From the NCBI GenBank assembly GCA_900557355.1, contig USSR01000020.1, positions 1 through 22,466 of the forward strand: 22,466 bases of DNA, given 5' to 3'. The notes beneath the pieces were generated by a model, which was not told where the DNA came from, made no database searches, and saw nothing but the letters and a program-made list of their open reading frames with translations. A program made the position numbers and the translations under genes. Source of the DNA: an uncultured Bacteroides sp. (lineage in GTDB: Bacteria > Bacteroidota > Bacteroidia > Bacteroidales > Bacteroidaceae). How positions within the stretch are numbered: position 1 is the stretch's first letter; each line of letters begins with the position of its first letter. This document shows, piece by piece, positions 15,218-22,466 of this stretch.

Positions 15218-17080
15218 GTGAAGGGATTCCATATCCTTATAGCTTTATTGCTACTCAGTTTGGGAGTGTCTGCTCAAAACCATTTTGATATTGTGGTGGT
15301 GGGCGGTAACCCCGGTGGCATTATGACGGCTATTGCAGCAGCCCGACAGGGCAAGACTTCAGTTATTCTGGAACGTACCCGGCATATTGGAGGACTTCCT
15401 GCCAACGGGCTGGGAGCAACGGATATTGCCACCCGGGAAGCGACTACCGGTCTGTTCCTGGAATTTACTTCCAGGATTAAGCGATATTATGCAGATCGTT
15501 ATGGAGAAAACTCTCAACAGTTGAAGGACTGCAGTGATGGCTTCCATTTTGAACCGTCTGTTGCGACAACCATTTATCAGGATATGCTGAATGAGCATAA
15601 AGATAAGATTACTGTGCTCTTAATGCGGCAATTTGATGCTGAAAATCAGAATATCTCTATCAAGAACGGGCGTATTGAAAGTATCTGTATCTTGAATCGT
15701 GAGAATGGGAAGAAAGAGATTTATCAGGGTGACGTGTTTGTAGATGCTACTTATGAAGGGGATTTGGGAGCAGCTGCCGGTGTGCCTTTTCGTATAGGAA
15801 GGGAAAGTAAAACCGAATTTGGGGAACCCGGAGCCGGACGAGCTTATGAATATTGGAAAAGTCTGCCTGCCAGTGGTAGCACTGGGGAAGCAGACAATGC
15901 AGTTCAGGCATATAATTATCGGCTTTGTCTGACAAATGATCCTAAAATTCGAGTTCTTTTTCCGAAACCGACATCTTACAATAGGGATGAATATGTGCCA
16001 TTAATTGAAGACGTATGGACCGGAAAGAATACTCAACGAGTTATGCTGAAAGTGACGGACGAGATGATGGAAGAAAATCGCCGTCATATTGCTGCAGGCA
16101 ATCCAACCAAGCTACCCGGAGACAGTTGGGGAATCAGAAAGTTGAGCAGTATTGTGAAATTACCCAATCAAAAGACAGATGGCAATAACCAGCATGCTGC
16201 ATTTATTTCTACCGATTTGCCTGAGGAGAATTGGCCGTGGCCCACTTCATCCTGGGAGTGGAGAGATAAGTTTGCCAAACGTTTAAAAGATTATACATTG
16301 GGGCTATTCTGGTTTGCTCAGAATGATCCGGAATTACCGGAACATTTCCGTAAAGCAATGTTGGAATGGGGATTGGCTAAAGATGAATATCAAGATAATG
16401 AATATTTTCCCCGGCAGGTTTATGTACGCGAAGGAAGACGCTTTGATGGAGTTTATTTCTTCACTGCTAAGGATGCTTTGCCCACAGCATCGGGTGAGCG
16501 CCCACCTTTGCATGCTAATAGTGTGACAGCCAGTCATTATGCACTCGATTCACATGCTGCCAGGAAAAGGGAAGCTGGGAGAGCACACTTGGATGGATTT
16601 ATTAGCTATCCTACAGCTGTCTATACGGTACCATTGGGGGTTATTCTACCCCGAAATGTAGAAAATTTGCTGTTACCTGTACCTGTATCCGGCTCGCATA
16701 TCGGTTTCTCCACATTGCGTATGGAGCCTTGCTGGATGGCGTTGGGACAGGCGGCAGGTATTGCTGCTTCGTTGGCAATTGACTGCAAAGTGCCTGTACA
16801 GGATGTAGATATGTCCAGATTACAAGATTTGTTGGTGGACCAGAAAGCAACGTTGATCTACTTTCGTGATTTACGACCGGAAGATCCTAACTTCCGCTTG
16901 GCGCAATATATGGGGCTGAGAGGATATCTGCCCGAATGGAATGCTAATTTGCACGGAGCGATTGATGAAGGAACGCTACAGGAATGGAGTGCATTATGTG
17001 GGTTTAAGCCCAAAGCTACTCTCGGAAAGACATCCAGACTGGAAGTTCTGACCATGATTTATAAGCGTATTTGTCAGTAA
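15218..17080 (+). CDS. Exported FAD-dependent oxidoreductase, substrate unknown
   Basis: A 620-residue protein starting at GTG 15218, nine bases after the GH2 stop; no ATG gives a full signal peptide (MKGFHILIALLLLSLGVSAQ). The Rossmann motif 'FDIVVVGGNPGGIMTAIAAAR' follows directly, with GGNPGG at residues 29-34 and Glu52 ending strand 2 for ribose binding. 'RHIGGLPANGLGATDI' and the later 'VFVDATYEGDLGAAAGVPFRIGRES' are typical of the FAD_oxidored (PF12831-type) group. Near the C-terminus 'SGSHIGFSTLRMEPCWMALGQAAGIAASLA' forms the second FAD-contact region. Residue 31 is Asn where this group usually has Gly. Proteins of this group occur in glycan loci, but no reaction is established for this one. 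Its place between GH2 and GH130-like genes suggests that it oxidises a sugar or an aglycone of the same substrate (inference). Confidence 0.85.
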   Translation: MKGFHILIALLLLSLGVSAQNHFDIVVVGGNPGGIMTAIAAARQGKTSVILERTRHIGGLPANGLGATDIATREATTGLFLEFTSRIKRYYADRYGENSQQLKDCSDGFHFEPSVATTIYQDMLNEHKDKITVLLMRQFDAENQNISIKNGRIESICILNRENGKKEIYQGDVFVDATYEGDLGAAAGVPFRIGRESKTEFGEPGAGRAYEYWKSLPASGSTGEADNAVQAYNYRLCLTNDPKIRVLFPKPTSYNRDEYVPLIEDVWTGKNTQRVMLKVTDEMMEENRRHIAAGNPTKLPGDSWGIRKLSSIVKLPNQKTDGNNQHAAFISTDLPEENWPWPTSSWEWRDKFAKRLKDYTLGLFWFAQNDPELPEHFRKAMLEWGLAKDEYQDNEYFPRQVYVREGRRFDGVYFFTAKDALPTASGERPPLHANSVTASHYALDSHAARKREAGRAHLDGFISYPTAVYTVPLGVILPRNVENLLLPVPVSGSHIGFSTLRMEPCWMALGQAAGIAASLAIDCKVPVQDVDMSRLQDLLVDQKATLIYFRDLRPEDPNFRLAQYMGLRGYLPEWNANLHGAIDEGTLQEWSALCGFKPKATLGKTSRLEVLTMIYKRICQ

Positions 17081-17116
17081 AACGATAACTTTAACCATGT
17101 AAAACAAAGAAATAAA

Positions 17117-18265
17117 ATGAAATTAAAACTAATAATGGGTCTGATAGGAGTTCTGTCGTTTAGTAGTTTTTCTACTCTGCCTTCTTCAGATGATACCGAC
17201 AAGAAACCACAAGAGAGTTGGGTGATTGGCCCGTTCTTACGTCCTGAGGGAGTTAACCCTGTATTGGTACCACAACCCGCCTCTTTCCATTGCCCGATGC
17301 GAAAAGAACAGGTGAAGTGGGAGGAGAGTGATGTCTTCAATCCAGCTGCCACCGTGAAAGACGGAAAGATTGTTGTGCTTTACCGTGCCGAAGATAATTC
17401 AGCACAAGGTATAGGTAAAAGAACTTCCCGTATAGGTTATGCCGAGAGTGCGGATGGAGTGACTATGAAGAGACTGGACAGTCCGGTACTTTTTCCCGGT
17501 GGAGATGAATTTGAAAGCATCGAATGTCCGGGTGGTTGTGAAGACCCGCGGGTAGCAATGACCGAAGACGGACTGTATGTAATGCTTTATACAGCATGGA
17601 ACCGGAAGACTCCCCGTCTTGCTGTGGCTACTTCCAAGGATCTGAAAAACTGGACTAAGCATGGCCTTGCTTTTGAGAAGGCATATGACGGTCGTTTTGC
17701 CAGAATAGCAACGAAGTCAGCTTCTATTCTTACGAAGGTGAAAGGTGGAAAACTGGTTATCGATAAAGTGGATGGCAAGTACTTCATGTATTGGGGAGAA
17801 TATGCCGTACACGCAGCTACTTCCGATAACCTGACGGACTGGTATCCTGTACTGGATGAGAACAATGAATTATTGAAGATAGCCAAGCCGCGTAACGGAT
17901 ACTTTGATAGCCAGATGACTGAATGTGGTCCTCCTGCCATCCGTACCAAACAAGGCATTGTATTGATGTATAATGGCAAGAATGACAAGAAGAGAGGGGA
18001 TGTCAACTATCCGGCAGGCGCTTACTGTGCAGGTCAACTTCTGCTCGATTCCAAAGATCCTTATAAAGTATTGGGCCGCTTGGACAAACCTTTCTTCATG
18101 CCTGAAGCTCCTTTTGAGAAGAGCGGACAGTATAAAGACGGAACCGTTTTTATCGAAGGATTGGCCTATTATAAGAAGAAGCTATATCTTTATTACGGCT
18201 GTGCAGACTCTAAAGTGGCAGTGGCTATATGTGATGATATAAAGCGGCTATTGAAAGTGAAGTAG
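17117..18265 (+). CDS. GH130-like five-bladed beta-propeller glycosidase or phosphorylase
   Basis: This 382-residue protein has a leader (MKLKLIMGLIGVLSFSSFST) and a beta-propeller with GH130 hallmarks: 'DVFNPAATVKDGKIVVLYRAED', 'SRIGYAESADGVTM', 'GGCEDPRVAMTEDGLYVMLYTA' (residues 139-145 hold GGCEDPR), 'YFMYWGEYAVHAATSDNLTDW' split over two blades, 'TECGPPAIRTKQGIVLMYNGKN' and 'YYGCADSKVAVA' at the end. GH130 includes beta-mannoside phosphorylases and beta-1,2-mannosidases; export suggests hydrolysis rather than phosphorolysis, because phosphate-dependent enzymes normally act in the cytoplasm. Distant GH43/GH32-type propellers look similar, so GH130 is a probable rather than certain family call. 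It follows the FAD enzyme by 36 bases in the same operon. Confidence 0.75.
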   Translation: MKLKLIMGLIGVLSFSSFSTLPSSDDTDKKPQESWVIGPFLRPEGVNPVLVPQPASFHCPMRKEQVKWEESDVFNPAATVKDGKIVVLYRAEDNSAQGIGKRTSRIGYAESADGVTMKRLDSPVLFPGGDEFESIECPGGCEDPRVAMTEDGLYVMLYTAWNRKTPRLAVATSKDLKNWTKHGLAFEKAYDGRFARIATKSASILTKVKGGKLVIDKVDGKYFMYWGEYAVHAATSDNLTDWYPVLDENNELLKIAKPRNGYFDSQMTECGPPAIRTKQGIVLMYNGKNDKKRGDVNYPAGAYCAGQLLLDSKDPYKVLGRLDKPFFMPEAPFEKSGQYKDGTVFIEGLAYYKKKLYLYYGCADSKVAVAICDDIKRLLKVK

Positions 18266-18327
18266 TGGTATCGGATACCTCAAAGAGTGTGAATTATTAT
18301 AGTTTTAACAGATAGAACCAAATTGTT

Positions 18328-19434
18328 ATGTACAAGAAAGCATTTACATTATTATTATTATTATTTTCTTTTCAGTTATTAATTGCTCAGAAGAGTCTGC
18401 TGAAGAATTTTCCCGAAGGGTATACCCCCGATGAAATCGGTAGACGCATTTCCTATCGTTTTGTAACCGAGAAACATGCATTACATGCCGGAAAATGGAT
18501 TGGTTATCCCGAAACCTTCTATTGGAACGGTTCTCTTAAATATGCGGCAGCAGCTAAAGATAAAGCACTTATCAAGCTTTTGCAAGCCCGGTTTGAGCAT
18601 TTGTTTACTACTGAAAAGGCACTGTTGCCTATCAAGAATCATGTCGATTTAAACATGTTCGGCAGCTTGCCTTTGGAACTTTATTGGGTGACGAAGGATG
18701 AACGCTATAAAGAAGTGGGATTGCCTTATGCTGATACTCAATGGGAAGTTCCCGAAGATGCTAAACCTGAAGAGAAAGCGTGGGCGGAGAAGGGTTATTC
18801 ATGGCAAACACGCCTTTGGATTGACGATATGTATATGATTACTATTGTGCAGACGCATGCCTACAAAGTGACCAATGACAGCAAATATATAGATCGTGCA
18901 GCTAAAGAAATGGTGATGTATCTGGATGAATTACAACGTCCCAATGGTCTCTTCTATCATGCACCAGATGTGCCCTTCTACTGGGGACGTGGAAACGGAT
19001 GGATGGCAGCAGGTATGACAGAGTTGCTTCGTTACTTACCTAAGAATCACAAAGACCGTCCCCGCATCATGGAAGGTTATCTGACTATGATGAAGAGTCT
19101 GAAGGAATATCAGAATCCGGAAGGACTGTGGAACCAATTGCTGGATGATCCTGAATGCTGGACTGAAACATCAGGCTCTGCTATGTTTACTTTTGCTTTT
19201 ATTACGGGTGTAAAGAACGGTTGGCTGGATGCCAAAGAGTATGCGCCCGCAGCTCGCAAGGCATGGATGGCTTTAGTGAATTATCTGACCGAGAAGAATC
19301 AGGTAAGAGAGATTTGCGTAGGTACCAATAAGAAGAACGACAAGCAATACTACTATGATCGTCCGCGTCGTACCGGTGATTTTCATGCACAAGGTCCTTA
19401 CCTTTGGTGTGTAGTTGCCCTGATGGAGAAATAA
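18328..19434 (+). CDS. GH105 unsaturated glycuronyl hydrolase (copy 3, intact)
   Basis: A 368-residue exported enzyme (signal MYKKAFTLLLLLFSFQLLIA) with all GH105 landmarks uninterrupted: 'TTEKALLPIKNHVDLNMFGS', 'GLPYADTQW', 'TRLWIDDMYMITIVQ' with catalytic Asp166, 'HAPDVPFYWGRGNGWMAAG', 'WNQLLDDPECWTETSGSAMF' and C-terminal 'GPYLWCVVALMEK'. It is a close paralogue of the frameshifted copy 2 in the same operon, sharing long identical blocks, and more distant from copy 1. It should supply the activity lost in copy 2 if their specificities overlap. It removes 4,5-unsaturated uronic acid from lyase products in the periplasm (family knowledge). Confidence 0.94.
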   Translation: MYKKAFTLLLLLFSFQLLIAQKSLLKNFPEGYTPDEIGRRISYRFVTEKHALHAGKWIGYPETFYWNGSLKYAAAAKDKALIKLLQARFEHLFTTEKALLPIKNHVDLNMFGSLPLELYWVTKDERYKEVGLPYADTQWEVPEDAKPEEKAWAEKGYSWQTRLWIDDMYMITIVQTHAYKVTNDSKYIDRAAKEMVMYLDELQRPNGLFYHAPDVPFYWGRGNGWMAAGMTELLRYLPKNHKDRPRIMEGYLTMMKSLKEYQNPEGLWNQLLDDPECWTETSGSAMFTFAFITGVKNGWLDAKEYAPAARKAWMALVNYLTEKNQVREICVGTNKKNDKQYYYDRPRRTGDFHAQGPYLWCVVALMEK

Positions 19435-19454
19435 TTCATAATTATTGATAAAGC

Positions 19455-22412
19455 ATGAGAATTTTTAAATCTATTTTATTAGGAGGCATGTTGCTGCTGA
19501 GTTCCTCGGCAGCACTGGCTCAGGTTTCGCTATCACAGAATAGTAGCGGATCTAACGTGTTTAGTCTCGTTGGCAAGAAGGATAAAGCCTGCGTGTACTA
19601 TGACGCAAAAGACTTTGAAGTTGTAAAGACTACGGCAGGACTATTTGCAAATGATGTGAAAGAGGTGAGTGGACAGCTTTTGGGCGTTGCTACTACCAAA
19701 GAAGCGCCTCAAAAGAACTGTATTATCATCGGCACCTTGGGTTATAATGAGTGGATCGACCAGATGATTGCAAAGAAGAAACTGGATATAGAACCTTTGA
19801 AGAATCGTTGGGAAAGCTATCTGGTACAGCTTGTGCGCAATCCGCTTCCGGGTGTGGACAAAGCGTTGGTAATTATAGGTAGCGACCGCAGAGGTACTGC
19901 TTACGGGTTGCTTTCTGTATCAAGAACTATCGGTGTGTCTCCTTGGTACTGGTGGGCGGATGCTCCTATCATAAAGAAAGACCAGTTACACCTGAGAGTA
20001 GACAAGTATATTTCTAAAGAGCCTACAGTGAAGTACAGAGGTATCTTCATCAATGATGAAGACTGGGGACTTTACCGTTGGTCAAGAGATAACTTCGAGA
20101 AAGAATTGGGCAATTTCGGTCCTCGGACTTATGCCAAAGTTTGTGAGCTTTTGCTTCGGCTTCAGGCCAACTATTTGTGTCCGGCTATGCACGATGCATC
20201 TATGGCATTTCACCGCATTCCTGAGAATAGAGTGGTTGCAGACCGCTTTGCTATCCTTATGGGAGCTTCCCACTGTGAACCGCTATTGTTTAATACGGCA
20301 AGTGAATGGAAACGCGATAAGATGGGTGAATGGGATTACATCAATAATAAAAAAGGTGTAGACAGCGTGCTCAATGTCCGTGTGAAGGAATGCGCTCCTT
20401 TTGAAAATGTATATACGCTGGCATTGCGCGGACTGCATGACAGAGCCATGAATGCAAGCAACGATATGGGTGATAGAAAGGATATGCTTCAGGAAGCTCT
20501 GATGGCGCAAAGACAGATGTTGATCGATGCAATCGGTAAACCGGGAGAAGAAATTCCCCAGGCATTTACTCCTTATAAGGAGGTACTGGACGTATATGAT
20601 GAAGGTTTGGAACTACCGGATGATGTAACTATCATTTGGCCGGATGATAATTACGGTTATATGAAGCGTCTGAGCAGTCCGAAAGAACAGAAACGTTCGG
20701 GTCGTTCGGGTGTATATTACCACTCTTCTTATCTTGGCAAGCCTCACGATCACCTTTGGATGAATACGGTTTCTCCTACATTGATGTACGAAGAACTTCG
20801 TAAAGCCTATGATGCAACAGCCGACCGCATCTGGTTACTGAATGCCGGTGACATTAAGTCATGTGAATTCGCAGTGGATTACTTCCTGACAATGGCTTTC
20901 GATATTGATGCTTTCAACTTTGAAAGAGCAGCCAATTATCGTACAGAATGGTTGTGTGGAATGTTGGGCGACCAATACCGCAATGAGTATCAGGATGTAG
21001 TCAATTCTTTCTATAAGCTGGCTTTTGCACGTAAACCCGAATTCATGGGATGGGGTTACCAGTGGACGACTGATAAACATGGTAGAGAGCGGAATACGGA
21101 TACGGACTTCTCACTGACCAACTATCGTGAAGTGGACAACCGTTTGAGCGAATACCGCCGTATTGGAAGTATCGTAGAGAATATTCTGAATAATATGTCC
21201 GATGAGAAACAGAAAGCATGTTTCTATCAGTCATTATATTATCCGGTAAAGGGATGCGAATTGTTGAACAGAATGGTACTGGACGGACAAAGAAACCGTT
21301 GGTATGCTATTCAGCAAAGAGCATCGGCTAAGGATTTGAAGAAATCAGCAAAAGCTTGTTATGACAGTCTGGAAGTTATAACCAAAGGATATAACTCACT
21401 GCTCGACGGTAAATGGAATCATGTGATGACCATGAAGCAAGGATTTGCGGCTGCTTATTTTGAACTTCCGAAGTTGAGAGATGTTGAACTGGCACCTACA
21501 GCCTCTCTGGGTGTAATGACCGAGGGTGAGGCAGTATTGAAAGGTCTGCAAAGCTTCCATCCATTGCCATGTTTCAATACTTACCTGCGCCAATCTTACT
21601 ATATAGATGTATTCAATAAAGGTGCTACTCCGTTGAAATGGAAAACATCTGTAACAAACGATTGGATTTTGGTAAGCAAGAAGTCCGGAGAGACAGCTAC
21701 CGAAGAGCGTATTGAAGTTTCCATCGACTGGGCAAAGGTTCCGGCTGGTGAAAGAATCCTTGGTACATTGGATATTATGTCCGACCGTGGTGAGAAAGAA
21801 ACTGTTTATATCTCCGTCTTTAATCCTACATCTCCTTCATTGGCCGAAATGGACACTCTGTTTGTAGAGAACAATGGGTATGTTGCGATGGATGCGGCAA
21901 GTTTCCACCGTAAGGTAGAGAATGATGATATTAAGATGATTGTGATTCCGAACCTGGGATTTGAGAATACAGCTGTTCAGTTGGGTAATCCTATGGCAAA
22001 GGCACAGCGTACGGCGGGACGTAATACACCGCGTCTGGAATATGATTTCTATACTTTTGAACAGGGATCGGTAGATGTTTACACCTATGTACTTCCTACC
22101 TTCCCCATAAGCAAGGATAGAGGATATGCCGGACATGAAGCAACTAATGTTGAGACTAAATATGGCGTATGTATCGATGAGGGTCCCGTTATGAATCCGT
22201 CTACTTCTTCCTTTGAATATGCTCAGATCTGGTATGAGAGCGTATTGAAGAATTGCAGGATCAATAAGACGACCCTTCATATAGACAAGCCGGGCAAGCA
22301 TACAGTGAAAATCATCTGTGGAGATGCCGGAACCGTTTTGCAGAAGGTTGTATTGGACTTTGGTGGTATGAAGCGTTCTTATATGGGACCGCAACCTACC
22401 AGAAAGGAATAA
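19455..22412 (+). CDS. GH115 alpha-glucuronidase, exported
   Basis: This 985-residue protein has the length and architecture of GH115 enzymes, which release (4-O-methyl-)alpha-glucuronic acid from internal or terminal positions of glucuronoxylan and related glycans. After a signal peptide (MRIFKSILLGGMLLLSSSAA), an alpha/beta N-terminal domain ends near 'SPWYWWADAP'. The TIM barrel starts at 'KYRGIFINDEDWGL' (Asn200-Asp-Glu-Asp), then 'MGASHCEPLLFNTASEW' (His273, Glu275) and 'TIIWPDDNYGYMKRL' (Trp395-Asn399) with 'GVYYHSSYLGKPHDHLW'. A helical linker domain follows. The C-terminal beta-sandwich with 'FVENNGYVAMDAASF' is the usual GH115 C-terminal domain. It is the last gene of the operon, 20 bases after GH105 copy 3. 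Pairing with GH105 and GH43 points to a glucuronate- and arabinose-decorated substrate; whether xylan, arabinogalactan or a gum is open. Confidence 0.93.
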   Translation: MRIFKSILLGGMLLLSSSAALAQVSLSQNSSGSNVFSLVGKKDKACVYYDAKDFEVVKTTAGLFANDVKEVSGQLLGVATTKEAPQKNCIIIGTLGYNEWIDQMIAKKKLDIEPLKNRWESYLVQLVRNPLPGVDKALVIIGSDRRGTAYGLLSVSRTIGVSPWYWWADAPIIKKDQLHLRVDKYISKEPTVKYRGIFINDEDWGLYRWSRDNFEKELGNFGPRTYAKVCELLLRLQANYLCPAMHDASMAFHRIPENRVVADRFAILMGASHCEPLLFNTASEWKRDKMGEWDYINNKKGVDSVLNVRVKECAPFENVYTLALRGLHDRAMNASNDMGDRKDMLQEALMAQRQMLIDAIGKPGEEIPQAFTPYKEVLDVYDEGLELPDDVTIIWPDDNYGYMKRLSSPKEQKRSGRSGVYYHSSYLGKPHDHLWMNTVSPTLMYEELRKAYDATADRIWLLNAGDIKSCEFAVDYFLTMAFDIDAFNFERAANYRTEWLCGMLGDQYRNEYQDVVNSFYKLAFARKPEFMGWGYQWTTDKHGRERNTDTDFSLTNYREVDNRLSEYRRIGSIVENILNNMSDEKQKACFYQSLYYPVKGCELLNRMVLDGQRNRWYAIQQRASAKDLKKSAKACYDSLEVITKGYNSLLDGKWNHVMTMKQGFAAAYFELPKLRDVELAPTASLGVMTEGEAVLKGLQSFHPLPCFNTYLRQSYYIDVFNKGATPLKWKTSVTNDWILVSKKSGETATEERIEVSIDWAKVPAGERILGTLDIMSDRGEKETVYISVFNPTSPSLAEMDTLFVENNGYVAMDAASFHRKVENDDIKMIVIPNLGFENTAVQLGNPMAKAQRTAGRNTPRLEYDFYTFEQGSVDVYTYVLPTFPISKDRGYAGHEATNVETKYGVCIDEGPVMNPSTSSFEYAQIWYESVLKNCRINKTTLHIDKPGKHTVKIICGDAGTVLQKVVLDFGGMKRSYMGPQPTRKE

Positions 22413-22416
22413 AAGA

Positions 22417-22466
22417 GTGATAAGGTGGTAGAGTGATAGATCACTCTACCACCTTATCACATTTTG
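22417..22466. terminator. Strong 20-bp perfect terminator hairpin
   Basis: Arms 22417-22436 and 22441-22460 are perfect reverse complements of 20 bases around a TAGA loop, beginning 4 bases after the GH115 stop and followed by ATTTTG at the window end. The upstream AATAAAAG gives a T-run on the other strand, so it may terminate in both directions. Confidence 0.85.

Overview
This window is a gut-Bacteroides type polysaccharide utilisation locus (PUL), seen without its ends. The evidence is a 1,341-residue one-protein hybrid two-component regulator (HTCS), a dense run of secreted carbohydrate-active enzymes all on the + strand, Ser-type sulfatase chemistry, A-rich leaders without strong Shine-Dalgarno sites, and TAnnTTTG (-7 type) promoter boxes. 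No SusC/SusD pair, polysaccharide lyase, tRNA, rRNA, transposase or CRISPR is visible.

Layout. Block 1 (1-4922): the 3' part of a GH43 enzyme; an apparently broken alpha/alpha-barrel protein, one long frame interrupted by a TAA at 1182-1184; a lipoprotein aldose 1-epimerase; and a GH105 unsaturated glycuronidase. It ends in two hairpins (4944-5007). Block 2 (5115-6665): a single Ser-type sulfatase with a hairpin directly after its stop. Block 3 (6666-7115): a 450-base gap holding a MITE-like palindromic element flanked by TAGGCA direct repeats, with four CTATAGT cores exactly 22 bp apart, plus a 12-bp hairpin. Block 4 (7116-11141): the HTCS regulator. Block 5 (11332-22412): a tightly spaced operon of GH105 (frameshifted), GH2, a secreted FAD-dependent oxidoreductase, a GH130-like beta-propeller enzyme, an intact GH105 and GH115, closed by a perfect 20-bp terminator hairpin.

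How it may work together (inference). The enzymes are nearly all exported. They fit stepwise removal of side chains from an acidic, arabinose-containing and perhaps sulfated plant or algal glycan. GH115 would remove alpha-linked glucuronic acid, GH105 would remove 4,5-unsaturated uronic acid left by a lyase encoded elsewhere, GH43 would remove or cut arabinose chains, and the sulfatase would remove sulfate. GH2 and GH130 would attack neutral or mannose-like linkages, and the epimerase would equilibrate released aldoses. The role of the FAD enzyme is unknown. The substrate cannot be fixed from this sequence. Glucuronate-bearing arabinogalactans or glucuronomannan-type gums are reasonable candidates.

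The main points of interest are the two disrupted genes in one locus, the palindromic element ahead of the regulator, the exported flavoenzyme inside a glycan operon, and the triplicated GH105 without a lyase in view.
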